Shown: one piece after another, positions 1-5,182 of the stretch
Position numbering within the stretch: position 1 is the stretch's first letter
How the letters are laid out: every line of letters begins with the position of its first letter
Origin: Youxingia wuxianensis
Lineage (GTDB): Bacteria > Bacillota > Clostridia > Oscillospirales > Ruminococcaceae
Direction: 5' to 3'
Assembly: GCF_014385085.1 (NCBI RefSeq)
Contig: NZ_JACRTD010000016.1
Location: 1-7,189, forward strand
DNA length: 7,189 nt
Made by a program: the position numbers and the translations under genes
The notes under the pieces: generated by a model
What the model was told of the DNA's origin: nothing
What the model saw: the letters and a program-made list of their open reading frames with translations, nothing else
Databases searched by the model: none

Positions 1-1
1 T

Positions 2-112
2 GGTGCGTGTAGTCTGAGCCTGTATGAAGAGAACATGGCGCAGATCCCGTACATGGTGATTGCCTTGGTGCTGGCGGCCTTAGGATATTTGGTTGCTGGT
101 CTCGTTATGTAA
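2..112 (+). CDS. C-terminal fragment of an integral membrane protein, possibly an NhaC-type Na+/H+ antiporter
   Basis: Only the last 36 codons are present; the gene begins upstream of the window. The fragment reads GACSLSLYEENMAQIPYM and continues into a hydrophobic stretch (VIALVLAALGYLVAGLVM) that runs to the TAA stop, so the protein ends inside or just after a membrane helix. A short polar segment followed by Q(I/L)PY and a final helix ending GYLVAG resembles, from memory, the C-terminal end of NhaC-family sodium/proton antiporters. That match rests on very few residues, and another multi-pass transporter is possible. The gene is on + and convergent with the GntR gene; the hairpin at 151-184 is probably its terminator. 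Confidence 0.55.
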   Translation, partial: GACSLSLYEENMAQIPYMVIALVLAALGYLVAGLVM

Positions 113-150
113 GTTAATTTGCCTTTTCACAACTAACCATAAAACCCACG

Positions 151-184
151 ACGGCCCGCCTTCCCATTTGGGAAGGCGGGCCGT
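151..184 (+). terminator. Perfect 15-bp GC-rich hairpin after the transporter gene
   Basis: Arms at 151-165 and 170-184 pair perfectly (15 bp) around an ATTT loop. An outer 7-bp stem (aaccata at 135-141 with tatggtt at 185-191) can stack on it, with nine unpaired bases on the 5' side only. It lies 38 bases after the + strand stop codon. No clean U-run follows on +; on minus the stem is followed by a short gggtttt. It is probably a terminator for the transporter and may act in both directions. Confidence 0.65.
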
Positions 185-281
185 TATGGTTTGCAGCAGA
201 TAGAAAAATCGAGCCAGGGGATAAGCCGCCGATCAAGCTGAAAAAATGGCGGTCACAGCGATATTCAGAAAAACAGCCTAG

Positions 282-315
282 AGAAAGGCGGGCGGCTTCG
301 GCCGCCCGCCTTTCT
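282..315 (-). terminator. Perfect 15-bp hairpin with a UUCG loop, probably terminating the GntR gene
   Basis: Arms at 282-296 and 301-315 are perfectly complementary and closed by C(UUCG)G when read on +, an unusually stable tetraloop. The stem runs from an A-rich outer part (AGAAA) to a GC core, with CCTTTCT on the other side, the usual form of a bidirectional terminator. It lies 64 bases beyond the minus-strand GntR stop, and on minus a TGTTTTTC stretch follows a few bases later. It shares the core AAGGCGGGC with the hairpin at 151-184. Confidence 0.65.
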
Positions 316-378
316 GACCTTTGGCGGAGATAGGTTGCATGTGTACCTATGAGCAATACGAAAATTAACTGATCTTTT

Positions 379-1137
379 TTAGAGAATAGTATCATCGTCG
401 TTTACGAGATATTCCGATACATTTGCTTTTTGACTGAATGCGTCGGCGGTAATTTTCAGATTATTCGTATACGTTTTGGTATAATCGATAATCAAGCCGT
501 TTACATCATAACTGGTTTCTTCGGTCATAAATCCAGGAGCGCCTGGCGCCCGTTTTAAAATTTTAGCTTCCGGGTTGTTGATAATAATGGGAGTAATTTT
601 TTCTAAGGTGCGTTTGATAGTAATTTTATATTGATTTAACACATCATAAAGAGAAAACATAGTAAAATCGATCTTTTCAATATGAGGAAAAATATTATAG
701 GAAATATAAGTGTTCTGCAGGGCCATAGGCTGATTATTTCCTAAACGCAGACGAACCAACCGATAGATATCATCGTTTTCGTCCACATTAAGAATTTTAG
801 CGAACTTACGTCGAGCCTTTCTCTTTTCCGTATACAGCAGACGGCTGCTAGGTTCCATACCGTTATTGCGAAGCATTTCATTAAAGCCATATACCTTATC
901 AACCATATAGGAGGCGGACGCTTTTTCAATATAAGTCCCTTTGCCTCGGATACGTACTAAAACACCTTCCTCTACCAATAAGGAAGTTGCTTTTCTTAAA
1001 GTTTTACGGTTGACATTAAATAATTCGGAAAGCTCCCGCTCGGAAGGAATACTTTGACCGTACTTTAATTCGCCGGAACTGATCATGTCGTTAATTTGAT
1101 TACTTATTTGGATGTATAGTGGATTTTGTATTGGCAA
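379..1137 (-). CDS. GntR-family transcriptional regulator, HutC subfamily (UTRA ligand-binding domain)
   Basis: This is a 252-residue DNA-binding regulator of normal length for the HutC subfamily. Residues about 1-70 form the GntR winged helix: NPLYIQISNQI at the start, the SERELSELFNVNRKTLRKA recognition region, and a wing ending in RGKGTYI. Residues about 85-240 look like the UTRA effector-binding domain, with the typical QNTYIS and late ETSYDVNGLIIDYTKTY segments. The start is TTG, chosen because a strong GGAGGTG site lies a few bases upstream and the GntR homology begins at once. The gene follows pduL on the same strand, but a terminator and its own promoter separate them, so they are not an obligate operon. 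The effector cannot be read from the sequence; HutC members usually sense small metabolites such as sugar phosphates or amino-acid derivatives. Confidence 0.93.
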   Translation of the reverse strand: MPIQNPLYIQISNQINDMISSGELKYGQSIPSERELSELFNVNRKTLRKATSLLVEEGVLVRIRGKGTYIEKASASYMVDKVYGFNEMLRNNGMEPSSRLLYTEKRKARRKFAKILNVDENDDIYRLVRLRLGNNQPMALQNTYISYNIFPHIEKIDFTMFSLYDVLNQYKITIKRTLEKITPIIINNPEAKILKRAPGAPGFMTEETSYDVNGLIIDYTKTYTNNLKITADAFSQKANVSEYLVNDDDTIL

Positions 1138-1163
1138 AACGACACCTCCATTCTTTCACTTAT

Positions 1164-1192
1164 ATTCTATCAAAAATTACTCGAAAAAACAA
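1164..1192 (-). promoter_or_regulatory. Possible sigma-A promoter of the GntR gene
   Basis: Read on minus, TTGTTT (1187-1192) and TAGAAT (1164-1169) are separated by 17 bases, giving an approximately 20-nt leader to the TTG start. The -35 is weak (3 of 6) and the -10 fair (5 of 6). It sits between the upstream terminator and the gene, where a promoter is needed. Confidence 0.4.
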
Positions 1193-1220
1193 ACGCTTCT
1201 TTCCTATAAGATAGAAAAAA

Positions 1221-1251
1221 AGCTGCTGTAAATTTGACATTTACAGCAGCT
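1221..1251 (-). terminator. Rho-independent terminator of pduL
   Basis: A perfect 13-bp stem (1221-1233 with 1239-1251) has a 5-base loop. On minus it begins 12 bases after the pduL stop and is followed immediately by TTTTTT. This is the clearest intrinsic terminator in the window with a full U-tract, and it separates pduL from the downstream regulator. Confidence 0.92.
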
Positions 1252-1263
1252 GAAAAACAGGAT

Positions 1264-1833
1264 TTATTTTACAATTTCTCCGTATACTTCTCCAGAGGCG
1301 CCAGCCGCATTGGCTTCATCGGTATCTATATGCATAGCCAAAGCAAATTTTTCGCTTACGCGTACCACGACATCTTCAAACACCAAAGAACGTTCCGCTG
1401 TCTGAATACGGACCTTTACAATCTCCTTATCCTTCACGCCCAATTTTTCTGCATCCGCTGGGGTAGCGTGGATATGACGCTTTGCAGCAATCAGTCCTTG
1501 CGCGACCTCTACTTCACCAGCAGGGCCAACAAGCTTAATGCCGGCAGATCCGTTTATGTCGCCGGATTCACGGATGGGGGCGACGACTCCAAGGGTTCTG
1601 GCATCGGAAAGGGACACCTCAATTTGAGTTGCCGGTCTTACCGGTCCCAGGATAGAAACGCCGGAGATAGTTTTTTTCGGACCAACCACGTCAACACGCT
1701 CTACACAGGCAAACTGTCCAGGTTGAGAAAGGTCTTTTTTGGGTGTCAAAGCCGCGCCCTTTCCCAATAATGTTTCCAGGTCCTGCTGAGTTACATGAAC
1801 GTGACGGGCAGATGTTTCTACAATAAAATTCAC
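1264..1833 (-). CDS. pduL: PduL-type phosphate acyltransferase (phosphate propanoyltransferase), stand-alone form
   Basis: PduL enzymes interconvert acyl-CoA plus phosphate with acyl phosphate plus CoA; with an acyl kinase they yield ATP from acetyl- or propionyl-CoA. The 189-residue protein carries the two family His pairs (H11 and H13 in ARHVHV; H120 and H122 in KRHIH), E72 and a late His (H168 in AMHIDTDEANAAG). These match the metal ligands I recall for the family. Translation starts at GTG (1833-1831) behind AGGGAGGA with a 7-base spacer. Homology begins at residue 5, so there is no N-terminal extension of the kind that targets PduL into microcompartments. No shell gene is nearby, so a cytosolic, housekeeping fermentation role is inferred. 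It has its own promoter, a Rex-like operator and a terminator, so it is probably monocistronic. Acetyl versus propionyl preference cannot be read. Confidence 0.93.
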   Translation of the reverse strand: MNFIVETSARHVHVTQQDLETLLGKGAALTPKKDLSQPGQFACVERVDVVGPKKTISGVSILGPVRPATQIEVSLSDARTLGVVAPIRESGDINGSAGIKLVGPAGEVEVAQGLIAAKRHIHATPADAEKLGVKDKEIVKVRIQTAERSLVFEDVVVRVSEKFALAMHIDTDEANAAGASGEVYGEIVK

Positions 1834-1896
1834 TTATGTATCCTCCCTAACGAAAGTAATTTAATAATCCGTATTTATTTTACCCTCCAGTATAGT

Positions 1897-1926
1897 ATTA
1901 TGCAAGGGTTGATAATTAATTAACAA
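1897..1926 (-). promoter_or_regulatory. Promoter of pduL
   Basis: Read on minus, TTGTTA (1921-1926, 4 of 6) and CATAAT (1897-1902, 5 of 6) are 18 bases apart. Initiation near 1890 would give a leader of about 57 nt ending in the AGGGAGGA ribosome site. Confidence 0.6.
1909..1926. promoter_or_regulatory. Rex-like operator overlapping the pduL -35 element
   Basis: The 18-bp sequence TTGATAATTAATTAACAA is a palindrome with 8 of 9 pairs intact. It matches the clostridial Rex consensus TTGTTAANNNNTTAACAA, as I recall it, at 13 of 14 defined positions. It covers the pduL -35 and half the spacer, so a bound protein would block RNA polymerase. Rex is a repressor that leaves DNA when NADH rises and typically controls fermentation genes, which fits pduL. 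Rex itself is not encoded in this window. Confidence 0.6.
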
Positions 1927-1948
1927 TATTTCTTCATGAAATTTTTTG

Positions 1949-1957
1949 TGCTATAAT
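1949..1957 (+). promoter_or_regulatory. Extended -10 promoter, divergent from pduL
   Basis: TGC followed by a perfect TATAAT (1952-1957) makes an extended -10 element. Only a poor -35 (tttctt, 1929-1934) lies 17 bases upstream, which is tolerated for this class. Initiation is expected near 1964. The 1909-1926 operator ends 26 bp upstream of the -10, so the same regulator might influence both directions. Confidence 0.6.
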
Positions 1958-1963
1958 AAAAAC

Positions 1964-2110
1964 AATGGCAAAACCGTGTCTTGCCCCCCACGGGTGGTAT
2001 CCGGAGATGGTTTCGCTTCTCTGCGAAACTAGGCTATCCTTTTGCGGCCGGCATCCTAAAATCTGAAGCGGTTTTCTCAAACGGCGGGGGCAAACCTTCA
2101 ATTTGCCGGG
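1964..2110 (+). ncRNA. Candidate structured RNA or long leader upstream of the uracil-DNA glycosylase, family not recognised
   Basis: The 250 bases between the promoter and the glycosylase hold no credible gene but are rich in complementary segments. GGCAAA (1967-1972) pairs with TTTGCC (2102-2107); TTGCCCCC (1981-1988) pairs with GGGGGCAA (2086-2093). Between them a 9-bp hairpin (2008-2016 with 2023-2031, including one G-U) has the loop TTCTCT. The two long-range helices nest symmetrically with 8 bases on each side between them, giving a closed multi-branched fold of about 145 nt. I could not match it to SRP, tmRNA, RNase P, 6S or any riboswitch class whose consensus I remember. It could be an independent small RNA, a cis-regulatory leader or a diverged member of a known family. 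The rest of the gap (2111-2209) contains further GC-rich complementary segments ending at the ribosome site. Confidence 0.4.
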
Positions 2111-2209
2111 CGTGTCCAGCCCCGCCCATTTAATATTGCGGTCTTATCAAAAATTTGCGGGCCGATAGAAAATAACCGGGCAGGCTGCCTGGACAGATGG
2201 AGGACAAAA

Positions 2210-2767
2210 ATGATTGAAAACTTTGATTTACTGCGGGAAACCTGCCTGTCCTGTAAAAACTGTAAATTATGGGAGACCAGGACAAACGTAGTATTTGGAG
2301 TAGGAAATCCAAAGGCCAAAGTAATGTTTATCGGGGAAGGACCCGGGGCCAATGAGGATTTGCAAGGGGAGCCTTTTGTAGGCAGGGCAGGACAGCTGCT
2401 GGATAAAATGTTGATGGCAGTGGACCTTTCTCGGGAAGAAAATGTTTATATCGCTAATATGGTGAAATGCCGTCCGCCACAGAACCGCGATCCGGAAAAA
2501 GAGGAAGTGGAGGCGTGTATCGGCTATTTGCGCAACCAGGTGCGTTTAATCCAGCCAAAGATTATTGTTTGCCTGGGGCGCATCGCGGCGTGTGCAGTTA
2601 TTGATCCCAATTTTAAGGTTACTAAACAACATGGGGAATTTTTTGAACGAAACGGCGTTACCTTGATGGGGACCTTTCATCCGGCGGCGCTTCTTCGTTA
2701 TCCGTCAAACAAAGCGGCGGCAATGGAAGACTTCTTCGCTTTGCGGGAAAAATTAAAAACAATATAG
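2210..2767 (+). CDS. Family 4 uracil-DNA glycosylase with a 4Fe-4S cluster
   Basis: This 185-residue base-excision repair enzyme removes uracil from DNA, leaving an abasic site. The four cluster cysteines of family 4 enzymes are visible: C15 and C18 near the N-terminus, and C87 (MVKCRPPQNRDP) and C103 sixteen residues later, the spacing known for this family. The catalytic loop is GEGPGANED (42-50), with F56 in the GEPFVGRAG segment probably stacking on the base. The second active-site loop is TFHPAALLR with H157. Length is normal. The ATG start follows GGAGGA (2199-2204). It stands alone, expressed from the extended -10 promoter through the long structured leader, and no clear terminator separates it from the next operon. 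Older annotations call such proteins phage SPO1 DNA polymerase-related. Confidence 0.96.
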   Translation: MIENFDLLRETCLSCKNCKLWETRTNVVFGVGNPKAKVMFIGEGPGANEDLQGEPFVGRAGQLLDKMLMAVDLSREENVYIANMVKCRPPQNRDPEKEEVEACIGYLRNQVRLIQPKIIVCLGRIAACAVIDPNFKVTKQHGEFFERNGVTLMGTFHPAALLRYPSNKAAAMEDFFALREKLKTI

Positions 2768-2789
2768 GAATTATTTAAAATTACAATTA

Positions 2790-2835
2790 TTCATCACAGT
2801 TTTATCACAATATCGTCCCATACTATAAACATAAT
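2790..2835 (+). promoter_or_regulatory. Two-component operon promoter with a tandem 11-bp activator-box-like repeat
   Basis: TTCATCACAGT (2790-2800) and TTTATCACAAT (2801-2811) are head-to-tail 11-bp repeats identical at 9 positions. Eleven-bp tandem repeats are the usual binding geometry of OmpR/PhoB-type regulators. They occupy the -35 region; possible -10 elements are TATAAA (2824-2829) and CATAAT (2830-2835), with no good -35 hexamer. This layout fits activation by the response regulator encoded just downstream. Confidence 0.5.
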
Positions 2836-2872
2836 ATGAGTAAATGTCTGTTGACAGATAGGATGGGTGCAA

Positions 2873-3547
2873 GTGGACAATAAAATTTTAATTGCAGAAG
2901 ATGAAGCGAAAATAAGGAAGCTGGTAGCCAGTTATCTTGTACGGGAAGGATTTAAAGTTGTGGAGGCGGAGGATGGCCAGCAGGCGGTAGATCAGTTTGA
3001 GGATAATGAAGATGTGGTGCTGGTAATGCTGGATGTTATGATGCCAAACAAAGATGGATTTGACGCCTGCCGTGAAATTCGTCAAAAATCTGATGTGCCG
3101 ATTTTAATGCTTACTGCCAGGGACAGTGAGCAGGATGAGTTGGCAGGGTTTCATATGGGTGCGGATGAATATATTTCTAAACCGTTCAGCCCCACCATTT
3201 TGGTCACTCGGGTAAAAAATCTGCTTCGCCGCAGCAATGCAAACGATATGAGTGATGTGCAGGTAGGGGGAATTAAGGTGCTGTATCGGGAACGTACGGT
3301 ACTGGTGGATGGAGAAAAAATTATTACTACCCCGAAGGAGTTTGATTTGTTATATTATCTGCTTCGGAATGTAAATATTGTACTCTCCCGGGACCAAATC
3401 ATCTATACCGTTTGGGATATGGATTACAACGGAGATGACCGCACGGTAGATACGCATATTAAATGTCTGCGGGCAAAATTAGGGAAATATTCCAGTTGTA
3501 TTGTGACTGTCAGAAAGGTTGGGTACAAATTTGAGTGGGCCCAGTAA
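2873..3547 (+). CDS. OmpR/PhoB-family response regulator
   Basis: The N-terminal receiver domain (about residues 1-118) has the acidic pocket (AEDE), the phospho-acceptor Asp in VMLDVMMP (residue 54 from this start), the switch Thr in MLTARD and the Lys in YISKPF. The C-terminal winged helix (about 125-224) carries the typical KEFDLLYYLLRN, VLSRDQI, VDTHIKCLRAKLG and VRKVGYKF segments. It controls transcription on phosphorylation by the partner kinase. I chose GTG at 2873 because AGGA (2860-2863) then has a 9-base spacer; the in-frame GTG at 2867 would leave only 3 bases. The kinase gene overlaps its 3' end, so the two are translationally coupled. The tandem repeats in its promoter suggest autoregulation. 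The stimulus is unknown. Confidence 0.95.
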   Translation: MDNKILIAEDEAKIRKLVASYLVREGFKVVEAEDGQQAVDQFEDNEDVVLVMLDVMMPNKDGFDACREIRQKSDVPILMLTARDSEQDELAGFHMGADEYISKPFSPTILVTRVKNLLRRSNANDMSDVQVGGIKVLYRERTVLVDGEKIITTPKEFDLLYYLLRNVNIVLSRDQIIYTVWDMDYNGDDRTVDTHIKCLRAKLGKYSSCIVTVRKVGYKFEWAQ

Positions 3548-5066
3548 ATGGACAGTAAGAAAAAAGCTGTTTTTTGTTATCCTTTTTATCTTAATATTAA
3601 ATATTTCTGTACTTTTGCTTATGGGGTCTACTTTATTTGAAGGCTTCTATCAAAACAGCAAAGTATCGGAATTGAAATCAAGCGCGGCTTCGATTCGGAA
3701 AACTTACGAGGAAAACAGCGATACATTTTATACCGAAATAAACCAGATAGAAAATAAAAATGCTTTTGTCAGCTTACTTTCGGTGGATGAAGAAACCGGA
3801 GCACTAGTACGCAATTATTACTCACGCGTCTTTAAAGATCAAGTCAAGCCATGGGATGAAAAGGCCCCGGCGCCTCCGGAGAATTTTCCTGGGAGGGAAG
3901 AAGAGGACAAGTGGCTGCTGGAATTGCTTCCCGATCTGGATGAAAGTTATACTATTTTACAGCCGGAAGATAATACCCCGGGAAAAAATGATTTTACGGA
4001 TAAAATCGGTTTAGCGACCCGACTGGATGACAACCTTTACTTACTGATTGAGACGCCCAAAGGATATCTAAAATCCACAGCGGACCTGGCTGTGAAATAT
4101 ACGGCATATCTTTCTATCGTTATTTTGCTCGCGGGTTCCGTTCTCGTTTATCTGGTAGTGGGCAGAGTAACGAAGCCCCTGAGTAAAATTCAGGAAGTAG
4201 CCGATAAAATTTCCAAAATGGACTTCTCTCAGAAGTGTAAGATTACCTCCCAGGATGAGATTGGATTATTGGCGGTTAGTATTAACAATATGTCGGACGA
4301 GCTGCAAGCGAATATTGATAAGCTGGTGCAAGCCAATGAAATCTTACAGAACGATCTTCTTCGTCAGCAGCAGACCGACCGGATGCGGCAGCAATTTATC
4401 GCAAATGTTTCCCATGATTTTAAAACGCCTCTTACGCTGATGATCAGTTATGCAGAAGCGCTGGAAGAAGGAGAAACAAACCCACAGAAAAAAGAATATT
4501 GTGATATTATCATCAGCGAAAGTCATAAGATGTCTTATATGGTGGGAAAACTTCTGAGCCTTTCCAAATTAGAAAGCGGTACAGATAAGCTGGAGACCTC
4601 CATATTCTGTCTAAACGAGGTCATCAGCCAAGTTGTAAACAGCCATAGAATACTCACTTCCAAAAAAGATATCAAGGTAGAAATTGATGCGGATTTAGAT
4701 GTCATTGTAAATGCTGATTATCAGAAGATAGGGCAGGTTGTGACAAATCTGTTTGAAAACGCTGTAAAATATACCCCACAGCAAGGACGGATATCTTTAT
4801 CGGGAGAACTATCTGAGAATCGGTGCCGCGTTTCTGTGGTTAATACGGGCAGCAGGATTGCGAAGGAAGATCAGGAAAATCTGTTTATCAGTTTTTACCG
4901 GGCAGATAAATCCCGCTCCCGAGACCTGCAAAGTTATGGGCTGGGTCTGGCGATTGTCAAAGCGATCATGCAGCTTCACGGACAAGAGTATGGTGTGGAG
5001 AATACACCTGACGGGGTAAGATTTTGGTTTGATCTGGAGTTGGCGGATATTGATAATGATGATTAA
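3519..5066 (+). CDS. Sensor histidine kinase, two transmembrane helices with HAMP
   Basis: This membrane kinase of about 515 residues is the partner of the preceding regulator. In order: a membrane helix at about 16-36; an extracellular sensor of about 155 residues with no family I recognise; a second helix at about 195-215; HAMP (about 214-270); a dimerisation domain with the phospho-accepting H299 in NVSHDFKTPL; and an ATPase domain with N-box N410/N414 (VTNLFENAVKYTP), a G1-like VNTGSRI at 441-447 and G2 YGLGLAIVK (G474, G476). The usual G1 Asp is replaced by Asn442, a variant I recall in VanS-like Firmicute kinases, so activity is not excluded. No PAS domain is visible. The start is uncertain: TTG at 3519 or TTG at 3531, both inside the regulator gene (overlap 29 or 17 bases). 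The operon ends at the hairpin 5068-5101. Confidence 0.94.
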   Translation: MGTNLSGPSKWTVRKKLFFVILFILILNISVLLLMGSTLFEGFYQNSKVSELKSSAASIRKTYEENSDTFYTEINQIENKNAFVSLLSVDEETGALVRNYYSRVFKDQVKPWDEKAPAPPENFPGREEEDKWLLELLPDLDESYTILQPEDNTPGKNDFTDKIGLATRLDDNLYLLIETPKGYLKSTADLAVKYTAYLSIVILLAGSVLVYLVVGRVTKPLSKIQEVADKISKMDFSQKCKITSQDEIGLLAVSINNMSDELQANIDKLVQANEILQNDLLRQQQTDRMRQQFIANVSHDFKTPLTLMISYAEALEEGETNPQKKEYCDIIISESHKMSYMVGKLLSLSKLESGTDKLETSIFCLNEVISQVVNSHRILTSKKDIKVEIDADLDVIVNADYQKIGQVVTNLFENAVKYTPQQGRISLSGELSENRCRVSVVNTGSRIAKEDQENLFISFYRADKSRSRDLQSYGLGLAIVKAIMQLHGQEYGVENTPDGVRFWFDLELADIDNDD

Positions 5067-5067
5067 G

Positions 5068-5101
5068 ATAAAAGCCGGCGGATATTTCCGCCGGCTTTTA
5101 T
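5068..5101 (+). terminator. Terminator of the two-component operon
   Basis: A perfect 15-bp stem (5068-5082 with 5087-5101) has a TATT loop and begins one base after the kinase stop. Its 3' arm ends CTTTTAT, giving an A-rich/T-rich symmetric terminator. It marks the last recognisable host element before the prophage. Confidence 0.88.
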
Positions 5102-5124
5102 GATATAATAAAACCAGTAAGAGC

Positions 5125-5154
5125 GCAAAAGCCCATGAATAAAGGGTTTTCTGC
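5125..5154. other. Candidate attL core site of the prophage
   Basis: GCAAAAGCCC (5125-5134) and GGGTTTTCTGC (5144-5154) form an imperfect inverted repeat of 10-11 bp around the 9-base centre ATGAATAAA. Paired core arms around a short spacer are what tyrosine recombinases cut. It lies between the host terminator and the 3' end of the integrase gene, the usual place for an att site. Alternatively it is a weak terminator for the integrase (arms AAAACCC and GGGcTTTT on minus). Confidence 0.4.
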
Positions 5155-5160
5155 ATTTAG

Positions 5161-5182
5161 TGTTACTAATTTGTTACTAATT
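5161..5182. repeat. Perfect 11-bp tandem repeat at the integrase 3' end
   Basis: TGTTACTAATT occurs twice head to tail with no mismatch, spanning the last integrase codons and its TAG stop. Direct repeats beside an att core are typical arm-type binding sites for integrases with an AP2-like N-terminal domain, which this integrase has. Confidence 0.6.

Noticed and set aside
114..395. 93-codon open frame on minus
   Set aside because: It spans two terminator hairpins and the end of the GntR gene, has low-complexity arginine-rich sequence and no ribosome site.
1234..1770. 178-codon open frame on + opposite pduL
   Set aside because: It is a shadow of the well-supported pduL gene, contains the pduL terminator stem at its start and shows no family resemblance.
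1964..2160. 6S RNA assignment for the leader
   Set aside because: The position next to a promoter and the length would fit, but I cannot find the long rod with a central bubble; the best fold is multi-branched.
2098..2352. Minus-strand open frames over the glycosylase leader
   Set aside because: They overlap the start of the clear uracil-DNA glycosylase gene, have no ribosome site and have a composition dictated by the structured RNA.
2851..2856. Consensus TTGACA just before the response regulator
   Set aside because: No -10 lies 16-18 bases downstream; that position is already inside the coding region.
5102..5165. tRNA fragment as attachment site
   Set aside because: No T-arm or acceptor-like sequence is present; the segment is better described as an inverted-repeat core site.
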